From NCBI GenBank assembly GCA_947579605.1, contig OX388307.1:26761237-26825236 (forward strand): a DNA stretch of 64,000 nt. The letters are read 5' to 3'. Of the stretch, positions 47,443 through 59,652 are shown one piece after another (the first letter of the stretch is position 1; each line of letters starts with the position of its first letter). Origin of the DNA: Athripsodes cinereus (lineage: Eukaryota; Arthropoda; Insecta; Trichoptera; Leptoceridae). The translations under genes and the position numbers were made by a program. Below the pieces are notes generated by a model, which was not told where the DNA came from, did not search any database, and saw only the letters and a program-made list of their open reading frames with translations.

Positions 47443-47722
47443 AAGGGGGGAAATCCATCATGGACACCTAGGGAACCAGGAAGTGCCGGACTCCTACCGG
47501 CTAAAACCGCCCCTTCTTCACCTACATAGCAGTGTACCTGTCTCTCGGCTTAACCACTATCTGTGTGTTGGTCTATTTCTTTTGCGGTCAAACTCGTCTT
47601 TCTCTTTAGTCTTCATGACCACCTCCGCGAAATTACTGATAGCGTTCCAGTGGTCAAGACTTTCCAGCATTTTGGCTATTAGGTTTTCCGGCTCCAGGTT
47701 GACATTCATGTTTTGCACCTTG
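47443..47722 (-). mobile_element. R1-clade LINE, 3' terminal fragment
   Basis: On the minus strand one frame reads NMNVNLEPENLIAKMLESLD, then HWNAISNFAEVVMKTKEKDE and FDRKRNR. This matches the end of R1-clade ORF2 proteins: a P-E-x-x-x-x-x-M-L-E-S block, a W-x-A-x-x-x-F segment and a charged tail. A GC-rich 3'-UTR with GGCGGTTTTAGCCGGTAGGA and GTGATGGATTTCCCC-like sequence follows. Only the last 50 or so codons are left. The longest frame here (47399-47845, plus) is merely antisense to it. Confidence 0.75.
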
Positions 47723-47727
47723 AATTT

Positions 47728-47830
47728 TATTTCAGCGATGAGGTGCGCCAGCCATCGTGAATGTCTATTTTATTATATGTTTTATGAATGTCTAATTACA
47801 TGCAGAAAGTCCGATGACTACTCCACATAT
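47728..47830 (+). repeat. family A fragment, plus orientation
   Basis: ATTTCAGCGATGAGGTGCGC, then CAGCCATCGTGAATGTCT and ACATGCAGAAAGTCCGATGA, match the middle and 3' end of family A. Confidence 0.6.
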
Positions 47831-48767
47831 GCGAATAATAGATAAAAAAAATTACATCCTCAAAAACAAATGTTTTAAATCATTATATTATGAAGCTGGT
47901 TGGGTGATTGGTATTTTTTATGGTGACATTTAAATGTATTCATCTTTGGATCGATTACTACACTTCGTCTACACAAGTATTGTAAACTGTGTCTGTTTAC
48001 AATATGTAGGTTCTTTTTAATAACGACACGGATATTTATAATTAACACAAATATATATTTTAAATAATAATTCCTATTTACAATGTCGAACACAACTTAG
48101 TCAATCACGCAGCGAACCAGTGCAAGTCAAGGTCGTATCTATAATGAGCGTCGTTCCCTATAGGAAGCTAACCTATATAGACGAATATTTGTGTAAATTT
48201 TTCAAATTCAAACCTATGAGAATGAAATATCTCAACTGGTCGGAACCTAAAACCCTTTTTCGATAAATAAATGATTACTTACATCGTGGAATATGTTTTT
48301 GTTTTTACTGTTGTATCTATTAAATCATTAAGCGAGCCCTACTAATTAAGATTAATGGGGTGTGTTCCCTAATAATAATTAGATTGGTAGGTACCTACTA
48401 CTTGTATGCATATGCTTGAGATGTCTAACAAACCCTTTATCAAAATGCCTATTAGGGTTTGTACGGAAACTGAACATAATTTATATCGCTGATTGTAAGT
48501 AGTTGCTCTACATAATATACTGAATTTGACAGGGAGTTGAATTAATTATTGCTTACTGCCAACCTGATGAATTTCCGTTAAGATTTGAGAAGGAAATTCG
48601 AAGATAAGTGATTGGATTATTAGAAGCATAACAGCAAACATGTTAGATTATGTAACCGTTCTCTCAGCAGATGCATCTTAGATGCAATATTATTAGTTGT
48701 GTAGGTATATAGTTGTACAATACATTTAATGTTTTATTTATCATTTTATTCACGTTTACTTATTGAC
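47831..48767. other. AT-rich sequence without recognised genes
   Basis: Nothing recognised. Confidence 0.35.
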
Positions 48768-48909
48768 ACCACCGTTTGCCACCCATCCTGAATCTCTGAT
48801 TATATATTGGCACGGATAGGACAGCTTGCATGTTTCTTACATGCGGCTGGTCTGCTGGCTACCCCACTTGTGGGATATGCCGTGATGGTATAGTAGTAGT
48901 AGTAGTAGT
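48768..48909 (+). repeat. family A retroposon, 5'-truncated, well kept
   Basis: CCACCCATCCTGAATCTCTG, then TTGGCACGGATAGGACAGCT and CTGGCTACCCCACTTGTGGG, end GATGGTATAG with (TAG)n. It is one of the youngest copies. Confidence 0.85.
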
Positions 48910-49723
48910 ACTTATTGATAGTCTCTCAAACGATTCTAATAGAAAAATAAAAGTTGTTCATTTTTTTCCTCAAGATACTGTAAATAATTGTTGAAACATA
49001 TAATATCTAAATGGCTGATGGATTAACACAAAAAAAAAACTTTTTAGACCTTAAGTGAGCTGTTTATTAACTTTGTTCTTATGTAGTAAAAAAAATAGCA
49101 GTTAAAGATAGGTATAACACATATATGTAAAAATTATAATAATTGAAAGGAAGTCTTGGCAGTCTTTAGATCTATGAAGTAAATATGAAGTATATTATCA
49201 ATCGTACACGTGTGGTTTTTAAATCATCTTTATTGAACCAAAAAACTAGTTGCTATTAATGTTTTGTCAGTTCTCGCCAGTGTCTCGTATATCAATTTTT
49301 AATTAAATTATTTTATCGATCTGTTCACATATGGATGCCTATATAGTAATCGAGTAGTTTTTCAAGAGATGTCATTTCCATGATTGCTTGCTGCTATTGG
49401 AATAGATATTCAGTATTACGATATGGGTTATGACTTACGAGTATGCCACTCATGAAGTAATACCAATCTATATTTTCTCTCTGAAAGATCAATCTATAAA
49501 GTGAAGAATTCTCAAGAGTATTACGAGTTTATTGAAATATATCTACACCTAGATGGTAGGTTTCAATTTGATGAAAATATTTTGTAAGGACACCTTCATT
49601 CATATGAAATTTTAATTCAATCAGTTGAATACCTCGAGCCTGGGACTTAAGTACGCTTATAAAGGAACCAAAATTTGAGATTCCAGAACACGACATGATA
49701 TTTGAATTGCCAAAGTATGTTTC
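48910..49723. other. AT-rich sequence without recognised genes
   Basis: Nothing recognised. Confidence 0.35.
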
Positions 49724-49966
49724 GTGGGCAAAGAATAGCTCTCCCATTCTTTTATATAAGTTTGAAAGACTCTTATAAACGTTCGCAAATCATCATGAAT
49801 GAGATAATTTAACAACTTAAATTCAGTGATGATTTATATATCATGTATCTTGAATGACTTTGTTTGCTTACTAGTATTAGAGAGAACAACATAATATTAT
49901 CTTTTAACATGGAGTTAGTCAGCTGGTTACCTAACTTGTTATATATGCCGTGATGATACAAACTAT
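49724..49966 (+). repeat. family A retroposon, near full length, old
   Basis: GTGGGCAAAGAATAGCTCTC, TAAATTCAGTGATGATTTAT and GGTTACCTAACTTGTTATAT with GCCGTGATGATAC follow the family A order from end to end. Confidence 0.6.
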
Positions 49967-50267
49967 ATTTGACATTGGGTCGGTGGATGGCGCTGGTAGT
50001 AGCTGCCTGAAATCTCTGACGTCTCATTTTTCATAATTTAATAATTATTATCTTAAAATTGTTCAAATTAACAAAATTTTAATACGTTTTTTTAGTTTCA
50101 ACAGTTTCATAAAGTTAAATTTTTGGGTGTTATTATTTTTAAACTAGTTAAAAATTTCAAATTTAAAAATGTGAATCAGTGAATAATATTTGTGACAATT
50201 AATAATACCTTCAATTGGAAAATTTGTGACAAAAGTGTTTTCAAAATTTTGTAATAGTTATATAAAA

Positions 50268-50345
50268 ATAATAGGCGCCCTTTAGACGGTCTGGGACTGT
50301 TAAACGGCGTCAAAACAAAATCATCCATAATCATCATCATCGTAA
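50268..50345 (+). repeat. LINE 3' terminus with ATC tail
   Basis: GGCGCCCTTTAGACGGTCTG and GTTAAACGGCGTCAAAACAA are followed by AATCATCC and (ATC)n. The end matches 40065-40100. Confidence 0.6.
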
Positions 50346-52631
50346 GACAATGAGTGAGAGAGTGTGAGAGAGAGATATAGAGCTAAAGATATGTTTTAAA
50401 GCACATAATTTTTTTTAGTAATCTTGTAAGATTTAAGTATAATATTTGAGTTCTACTCAATTCAAGTGGTATTCAACCGGTATTCAATCCAAAACTTACA
50501 TTGTAAAAAGGGTCAAATACATAATAATGTAAGTAGGTAAATACAAATGCACGAGATGTACTCATATATGAACTTCGAAATTCACTCCGTGATATGAGTT
50601 TTAGAATAAAAGGGTTTAAGCTTTGAAATATTGCCGTAGCTATAGAAATTAGGTTGTGTTATTTGAAGCTGTATTTTACGATATGATTTCCCATTTTGTT
50701 TAACTAAGAGATATAAACTCTTATAAACATACAAGCGCTTACTTTGTTTCATTTGAATAACAGTAAATGCCTTTAATATTTTAGAACCTTTTGAGAGTTC
50801 ACAGTACATAATATGTAATAGCTGAATATATGTACCTAACTTCTAAGTAAAAATTATATCTTTTTCTTTGGTTTCATAGAAATAATATTGAGTTTAATAT
50901 TTTATTCAAGTATCACATTTGCATACTAAAATTCCAACTTTTTATTAAAAATTTATAAAACTGATTTTTAGATAATTATAAATATACGTTCTGACGTTTA
51001 AATAAAGTGAAGTGGAAGTAAAACAGCGTTTTGAGATACTTAAGTGTAATTATTTTATAAATATGACGTCAGCATTATGTAATATGCAGTTCTATCCAAA
51101 GAAAATGTTGTATACAAAACATGAAACATTATTTTCGAATCTTTTCCTATTCCTTTTTTATTACATGTTAATCGTTTTCTCTAGTAAATTTTGTTCAGAA
51201 AATTTCTCAAGATATTGTCATGCTTCGCATGTAACCATTTTTTCAGCTTTTAAATTTATCTATCTATAACATTACGGCATCTTCTACAAATAGGGCGTAG
51301 CAATTCAAATATGTCAGAGAAAACCAAATAAGTCCGTTCTACTTAAAAAGAGTTCACAAATAAAATATAATTATACAGAATATGACTGTGTATACTTTGG
51401 TATCAACATCTGTACTTTCATATTGAATGCAATTCAGTATGTGGGAACTTTATATTATTAGTATTGGTATTGACACATATGTTCCTGAGAATGTAATACA
51501 GTCTAGTGCACTCATAAAAGTGAGCGGTTTCATCTTACGATATGAAATTGAATATACTTCTATACTTCAGGAGTTCTGGTATAGTCATCCATCTAAATTT
51601 TAATGTTATATAATTCAGTCAACAACATACCTCAACTTCTGTAACCCATTTTTGATATACCTATGTAATATAGATATTTTATTGAGATTGACCACATGAG
51701 ACTCGACGTGACAAAATACTCTGGATATTGAAAAGCGTCATAGTAGAATAATAACATTTAATCTAGAGAAATTGGATATTGACCAAACAGGATATCATTT
51801 GGAACATTTTATCATAACATTTTTTTAATAATCCAAGATTAAGATAATTTGCTTCATTTTTTCTACCGACCAATATTGCAGCTCCAATTAAGCTTAAATT
51901 TTTCGGATATCAATTGTTTTACTTAAAAAAAGTGTTAAATAATGGAAGGCTTATTCTCCGGACCGTTGTTACTCTATTTGTATGAAATCAACTGATTTTT
52001 CCAGAAAGTTGAAAACATGGTTTGTAATAAGACAATAGCTCTAAAAAAATAACTAGACGAAAAATGAATTTTGAAAATATAAATGATTTTCTAAAAACGC
52101 ATCGAAATATTTTACTTTTTTTTAAATATGTTTAGACAGTTTATCAATACTGAATCATAATATAATATTTAAAATTTTCGAATTTAATCATATTTTCAAC
52201 GTACTCGTATTGCACATGAAATGAAAATGAAATTGAAAATGAAATTTTCATAAAATGTATGACTAGTTTGCATCTCATTTGATAAATGCAGTTTCTTTTT
52301 TCCGAAGCTTCGAAGCGTTTCATACAAAAATAACATAATATTATGATTGGTTGTCTCCGCTAACAACGATTCCCAATTGAATAGTTTGTTTTGAATCCAC
52401 CAGTTGCAATATTCGATTTCAGGCGAGTACCTACATGTTGTAATTTTGAAACAGGCTAACTAATCCAACTTTAACTATGTAGATACCTACAGCTTGATTG
52501 GATTTCATGAAACGAATATAGATATATTTCAATAAATGTGATTTAATCAATCCTGGTAATAAATTCATTGGATAAGTATTTGAGTAGGTTTTTCATATTG
52601 AATATAATTTTGTGTTTATTTTGCATTTGTC
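50346..52631. other. AT-rich sequence without recognised genes
   Basis: It holds a GAGA-rich tract near 50350-50375 and short frames (up to 85 codons at 51012-51269). A weak resemblance to the end of family C or A occurs near 51265-51310. No gene is recognised. Confidence 0.35.
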
Positions 52632-52829
52632 TATGCTATCATGGCATCATCATAAGTAGGTAAACAGTAGACTAACTGCATGTAATAAACATGCAGATCA
52701 TCCTCGTACCAAAAAAATAAGACGTTTAGGACTTATGTTATATCTTATGGTTGCTGAATATAAGATGTTTTATGTCTTATATATGTGATATTTTAGAATA
52801 TCTGCCTTTTATAGTACACTCGAAAAACA
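52632..52829 (-). repeat. family A retroposon, near full length, diverged
   Basis: CTGCATGTAATAAACATGCA, GATCATCCTCGTACCAA and TATCTGCCTTTTATAGTACA with CTCGAAAA follow the family A order in complement. Confidence 0.7.
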
Positions 52830-52934
52830 ACAAAAATGAGTAGAAGAACTAGAGTTTTTCAAATCACTAGGATAAATTGTAACACTTATATATTTACTGA
52901 GACAATTGGGTTTTTGTTCAGTTGTGGCTGTTGG

Positions 52935-53085
52935 GTCGCCTCTTTGGCATATTCTGACATATTCTGTTTTTTTCATTCGTCTTGCTCTTTCGTTGGCTCG
53001 GGTGCGAGCTCACCCACTGACTCGCTCTTTCACTGACTAAATTGCTAGCTCGCTCACTGACTCACTCACTCATGACATAACTCAT
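52935..53085 (+). repeat. degenerate CACTGACTCGCT tandem tract
   Basis: Short words such as CTCGCTC, ACTGACTC and ACTCACTCA recur many times in 150 bases with irregular spacing. It is a decaying microsatellite or minisatellite. Confidence 0.6.
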
Positions 53086-53129
53086 TTTAACTATCTGCAC
53101 AGACTGACATACTGACTCACTTGTTGTTT

Positions 53130-53290
53130 ATTTTGTTATTGTTTAACATGATAAATTTATTGTTTCTCTGCCACGACACAGCCTTATGGCTAGTGTGGCT
53201 GTCATATTATTATGTATCATTCATTGTCTTTTGTTTGTAAATTTATGTTATTGTAAACAATATTATTTGAATAAAGAATTATTATAAAGA
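53130..53290 (+). repeat. LINE-like 3'-UTR with an AATAAAG tail
   Basis: CCACGACACAGCCTTATGGC, TAGTGTGGCTGTCATATTAT and a T-rich stretch lead to GAATAAAGAATTATT repeated twice. This resembles insect LINE 3' ends, but no coding part is present. Confidence 0.35.
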
Positions 53291-53975
53291 ATTATTACTT
53301 AACACTATAGCTGGTAATAAAATTGCAGCGATATTTATTGCAATGAAGCAATTTCTTCAAATAGTCGGATACGTTTTTCTGAAATATCAACCACAGTTAT
53401 TAATTAAATTCGTTGTGGAACAATCAAGACCGATCCGGGAATTGAAAACAGGACTGTTACGTGCAAATCAAGTTTAATAATCACTGAGCAATGAGCCGCC
53501 ACTTTACGTACCTGATGACCTAAATAAATAAATGGTTAAATAAGTGGGTACAGAAGTTTGTTAAATTTAACGTTTATCTTTTAAGTCTGATCTTTACGTG
53601 ATCATTGTTGCGTGAGCGATTTTATCAACGCGTTTTTTTCCTTTACAAATGTAATTAATATTATATTATTAAATGGCAACACTGTGCGTTTGACGATTTC
53701 TTCGTGTGTTATAAAAGTAGTTAAAGTACCTACATATTATAAAGTTCTTACAATTACAAAAGTCTCTTCACATACTGCGATTTTATCAGATACTGATTCT
53801 AAATTTAAATCTCAAAACAATACTTTTTTACATACGCGCTTTTAGAATACGGGATGCAAATCTTCAACCAAATCATGATATCATGACGTTATAATATTAT
53901 AACGGTTGCTTTTCAATCTCACAATGGCACCAATAAAATGAAAATAATTGAGAATATTTGTATACGTGAATATTG
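53291..53975. other. sequence left of the duplication, no recognised gene
   Basis: A 77-codon frame (53612-53845) has no recognisable features. The duplicated unit begins at 53976. Confidence 0.35.
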
Positions 53976-56333
53976 ATACGTTATCGTCCCACCAGGACGA
54001 TCGCATCACTTCATTACATAACATTATCAAAAGAGAAATTATCAAGAACATTTAAAGAAATGAATTTACATTATTTGTACATAATAAAAGTATATAATTT
54101 GGCTCAGCCCCCAGCTTTCTATGTACAAAGCACATAGAAAACACATAGAATATTATATGATAGAGAAAGTATATAAAGAAAGTTACAGTTATAATTGCAA
54201 GTAAAACAGATTAATATATTGGCTCAAGTTCATGTCTAGGTATGAATCTACTTGGTCTATACAAGAGGAATGCATTGTGTGTGTGTGAACATATTTCAAT
54301 TATATATTTATACTTACGTAAAGTTCAGAGAATTCCTTATCCTTTGGTTTCATCATTTTCTTATGGTCATCTTATCATTATAGAATACATAGGTAATTCA
54401 AGCAATAATGTTTCTTCTGTTAGCATACTTTATATTGCAAAGATTCTACTTATATCTTTTCCTGAGTAGAATTATAGATATATATATCCATATAAACAAT
54501 CAAAAATTTATATCAAGTGGAACAAAGATTATCATAAGTACATCAGACCTTTCCAAGAACGTGGATATTTTATTTCCATCAGTGGAGCCATTCATTTAGC
54601 TCTTTGTTGCTCTCATAGTGAAATAATATGGTCTTTCATCCGTTGGTTGGTCAAGGAATCGAACCTTTGTGACATAACTACTCCAAGTATAAACTAGGTT
54701 ATTGGAAGAATATATACAAGGAGGCGAAGAGATGTACTTTAATATTATACAGAGTATTGAATCTACTTGAGGGTATATAAAATGGATTTCAACAGAAAGA
54801 TATCGTATGGTAAGTGATTCACATTTATTGTGCAAACATACATATACTACACAACAAGACAGTTATTTTCAAAGTAAATTTGTAGGGAATGACATTCCAC
54901 TCAATATGCAAAGTTACGAAAGTTATATCATATTCGGATTGAGACAATAAATCAAACAATGGTAATTATCAAATAAACCAACCTTGGTATTATCAATATA
55001 AATCAATACCTGGTTTATCATATGCTCTATAAATATTTAAATGGAAACATTCATTCTTCATTCAAACCCAAAATCTTAAATTAGTACACAAAGGAAAGCA
55101 ATATATAAAATAGTTCAATGATAATATGAATTCTGTTATGGAAAAAATATCATTATATACAATATACAATAACAATATAGTCACTTACAGATGAACAGGC
55201 GAGCTGTTGTTGAATAACACAAAGCCGAGTATATTACTGATGAAGTATTGTGTACACTTTGACGGTAGAAGGCAGAATCGTGAAAGAAACATACTCTAAT
55301 GTCTCTATGGCGGTCGCTGGTCATACCAAAGACGTACAGGGGTGTGTAGGTGGTGCCAGAATCTGATAGATTCTGTCCTCAGGACGGAAGAGATCACTAC
55401 TTCTCAAGAGTCATGAGAAATCTTATAAGTTCCTACTCTATCCTCAAGTTCACATTGGAATGGGAGTTACATCGGTAAATCACCGATACGCAATATACGG
55501 ACTACCCGCGTTGAAGAGGTATTCGTTGCAGACTTCGGAACACATTCATAATTTTAAATTAAATTTATAATACTGAGCAAGTAGAAAGAATAGTTTATGC
55601 GCTTTTTTATGATTCCTATCATTGAATAATTGTTCAGAAACAATGGATTATCCTCTTCACACGGTTATATATAATGGCGGGAACAGCATAACCACGCCCT
55701 AACAAACACAAATGCTACATTACTCAAAATCTTCTAATGTTGTCTTTATAACACCACAATAATCGAAATCTATATGACTCAAAGGAAACACAAGAATGTC
55801 CATAACACTATTCGGATTATTGATTACTATTGATTATTAATCATTATTATTATTGCTCCCTGATATTGGCGGTAAAATCGGTCGCACGCGCAATAACTAA
55901 CACAGATTTTTAAAGTACATTATTAACGACACACAATAAGAATAGTTTTACGTACGATAGAGGGCAACACACTTGTTTATCACATTATGAAGTTAAGTAC
56001 TATTAAATAATTATCGTTAGTATTATTATTGTGTCGGAGCTACGCAAGGCGGTTCGCAACCAAGGCGGGGAAGGGACAACCCTTCCTTCGTCCAACCTAT
56101 GCCATGGTTTGCGGGTAACTGATTTCAAAAGGACGCGATCTATTCAACAAACAGTTGGTCTAACGAATTAAGTGCCGTGTGCAAGTACGGGGTTCACACA
56201 GATACCTTCGAGAAGTCACGTGACATCGGATGATTTCCATAACGTTCGATTATTATTATTATTATGGATGACTCATGGACAACAAATGGATATTGGAACA
56301 TTAGCTAGTATGAACTTCTCCGCAGCGATTATT

Positions 56334-56517
56334 TAATGCGTAGCATTCTCCCTTTCGGCCCCTCTTGAAAATTTGAAGAGAAGCGACAAATTTTCAAGTT
56401 CCCCAATTATACAAAAAAAATTGAGAACCACTTCAAAAAATTGTTGAGAACCACTGGTTACATGAAAAGATTGAATACCACTGGTTACATAAAAAAGTTG
56501 AGAACCATTGGATACAT
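56334..56517 (-). mobile_element. hAT-type terminus with locally multiplied end repeats
   Basis: On the minus strand CCAGTGGTTCTCAAC, a typical hAT end, occurs at about 56444-56458. Variants lie on both sides (GTGGTTCTCAATTTT, CCAGTGGTATTCAAT, CCAATGGTTCTCAAC), and GAGGGGCCGAAAGGGAGAAT lies at the far end. Four tandem versions of the terminal motif in 100 bases suggest slippage or nested insertions. The second copy is at 62011-62194. Confidence 0.65.
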
Positions 56518-58289
56518 AAGCAACTATATAGGTACCCAATTACAGACAAACAATTCAAAAAATGGTGGCTTATATACTATTACAATGTTTCTTACATCCT
56601 ATAGCCCATTCAATTATTATTATTAAGCACTCGCGGTAAATTGCCCATAGTCAAAATTGATGCGAACTGTTTTCATATTTTGACTTACACTTCTTAATAA
56701 TAACACAAAATTCACATTGGTTGTTTTAGTACGGGGCTCCTATCAAAAGTCTGATAGCTACAATCATAACAATATAATAGTACATAGAGGTGTGTATATA
56801 TATAGACATGTGCATATGTGCATGTATATGAAAAACACAGGGTATGAAAACAACAACTTTAAACATTTTACAATACAATTTTATAGAAACTCAGGATCGT
56901 TATTACGTTTCAATATACGGTTCGTTCTACACTGGTGATAAAATTCTTTCTTTCAATTTCTCAATATACGTACGTTTCATTGATGGATTCCTTTACTACG
57001 ATCGACGACAAGTTAATATTTTAAACATGACAAACATATAAAACAAAAGTTACATACTTAAGAAGTTGGTTTACATCATTCTCGATTCCAGTTACATGTA
57101 TCCGACAAGGGAAAAGTAACATAAAGGAATTTAAATAAATATAAACAATTTTGTATAGATGGAATTAGAGATACCACATTTACGCTTCATTTAACCCATT
57201 AAGCTTAATAGCACTCATATACAAGTGATTTCATGTACCATGTACCATACAAAGATATTGGCAAAGCACAGAAAGAAATCATAGACATAATAAGGACATA
57301 TACATATTAGAAAAACAATTTACACGCAGACATGACATAATGGTACATCACGACGACTGCAATCACATTTACAGTAACCGATATTCATTATTGGCGTCAA
57401 ATCCTTCTACGCATATTACATACGACACAGTTCTCACACAGAGACAGATTTCTCACACAGAGATAATCTCAGAGGGAGCTACCCTCACACAGGCTTAATA
57501 CATGACAAATACATTGAACAACTTTCGATCTTTGCTACACAATATACAAGTTACAAGTTCAATAAATTCTTTACATACATCATTATTCAAATTCAACATT
57601 AACTTCTTCATTCAGGGCTCACCTTTCATAAACAGATTCATACATCATCTTTATTCACTAACATACAATTAATCAAAATTATCCCATTGAATATCTGTAG
57701 CCAACATTCCACTACAGGTTTTATTCTGTGTCCTTCATAAGCCATTCCCGTTCAATGTCAAAATGTTCTATCACATTTTCCAATGTATTCAAGCAACATA
57801 AACAAATTTTTTACAAAGTCACAAAATTATATTTAATTCAACAAGGATATACTACATCCAAACATTTCCAATTACAATTCATAAGAGATTACTACGTGTC
57901 CTACACGGAATCAAACGTCATATAAACTCAAACTTCAAAATAATAGGCATGAACGATTAGCAATCACATTGTCTACATTCATCAAAAAGAGCATTACGAT
58001 TTATCTTTCACACATCCAGATAACATCGTCTCTACATTGATTACACAAAAAGTCACAAAAAAGTATTTAAACACATCTCTCCTACCACGGCTTCACATAT
58101 TACATAAACATAACTCATTTTTTATCAAAAAGCGTTCGTTAGTTTACCTTAACGGAACAATTCACTAAGCGGACTCAATTCTCAAATAAACAAGGCATAG
58201 GTTACTTCAATATTTCACGATGGTAATAAGCCGCAAAAGTCACATTATTACATTTCAAGAAAATTAATTACTTCACAAAAGATAACAAA

Positions 58290-58600
58290 TTCCGTACACG
58301 AAGGGTTAATATTCAACAAAAAAAATCTAGATCGTTACATGGTTACTTCTTTAATTTCCAAAAAAAATTTACAAAACATCATTCTACTATTTACGTTAAT
58401 GTCAAAATTTTCAACGATGGTCATCAAAGGGTTAACTGTTTCTTAACTAAATTCAAAAATTCAGTTATAGTTCACAACTTGACATTAAAAAAAATTCAAT
58501 TACTATTCACAAAGGGTTGACAAATTCGGTCATGTTTCACTAAGGGTTAAGTGTATTTATTTTTCAAATTTCGTGAACGGTCGTGAAGGGTTAACATTAT
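58290..58600 (+). repeat. recurring AAGGGTTAA words in the duplicated unit
   Basis: CGAAGGGTTAATATT, CAAAGGGTTAACTGT, CAAAGGGTTGACAAA, CTAAGGGTTAAGTGT and TGAAGGGTTAACATT occur within 300 bases. Most are preceded by TCAC or a close variant. They look like eroded units of an older tandem repeat. Confidence 0.6.
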
Positions 58601-59652
58601 TCATTTCGATTTATTTTTAACTTTAATTTTCTCAAAACAAAAATATTTGTTTAATATTATTCATCATTATTATTTCGTCACATCACTACGTACGCACATA
58701 TATATTCTTATCAAAATTCTACTACGCATAATTTTACACAACAACGCTCATTTAATATTATTTCTCCAAGAGTTCAATAAAGATTTTTTTATTCCAAATG
58801 CAACATTTTACTGTTTCAAAAAATTTAATTCAATTTAATATTTAACATCGATTTTTACTCTCATCGTTTGAAAATGAATCTACTATTAAAATAACATTAC
58901 AACCAAATTCTGTTTACCGGCAAAGTTCTTTGTACACTTTGGTTTACTATACATACTGCAGTATCGGTACATACTTCGTATCGTTCCAATATTATTATTT
59001 TCAACTATACATTTTACCAGTAAAGCGGAGTTCCCAATTCGCGTATTCATATTACTATTACAATGTCGAGGTAAGTTTGCGCGCTGTCTCTCTTTCTCAT
59101 GCGACGTATAGGTACATACTATACGCTGCATAGTTATGTATACCACCATTCGCACACCGCTCGCTTCTCGTGATGTACAACTACGGTATAATATTATATC
59201 CATCCTTACGGCGTTCGATATTATAGATACACACTATATCTTCGTTATGTTATGTTGGTCGGTTTGCGATGTTTTGTTTACCGCTTAATACGAAACATTA
59301 CGATGGGATATTCTCTACAATACAATTCTTTCTCATACGGCATCGATTTTTTACTCCACATTATAACAATACTCGCGACAAACGTTTGCGCTGTACACCA
59401 ATACATTTATTTTTTAAATACGGACATTTAAATTATCTATTTTACGATTCCTGTTTCATTTTTAAAATTGTTTTCATATACATACACACATTAAATTATT
59501 ACATTTTCAATTAATATCAATACACATAATTTCACAATAAAGATAAGAATTCTGAACTTCACGATTAGGCATATTCACCACACAATACATTTAAAATTTT
59601 AGGGTCTATGATTATCCAAATCATAAAATCCCGAAACGATGCCCACAAAATA

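Larger units (their letters stand above)
53976..59652. repeat. first copy of a 5677-bp direct duplication
   Basis: Everything from 53976 matches the sequence from 59653 with a constant offset of 5677, as far as the window reaches (58323 against 64000). To the left of 53976 and 59653 the two sequences diverge at once. Differences I noticed are C/T at 54847 versus 60524 and A/G at 54899 versus 60576. The longest frame is 105 codons (58886-59203, minus) and I recognise no protein. The right half (56700-59600) is poor in G on the plus strand. The duplication could be a tandem copy of a host segment, a transposon array, or two very long terminal repeats (at least 4348 bp) around a 1.33-kb core. 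Confidence 0.9.

Noticed and set aside
47399..47845. 148-codon plus-strand open frame, the longest in the window
   Set aside because: It is antisense to an R1-type LINE end and runs into family A, so it is a by-product of the GC-richer repeat rather than a gene.
58886..59203. 105-codon minus frame in the duplicated unit
   Set aside because: No recognisable motif. One frame of this length is expected by chance, and its presence in an identical second copy would be uninformative.
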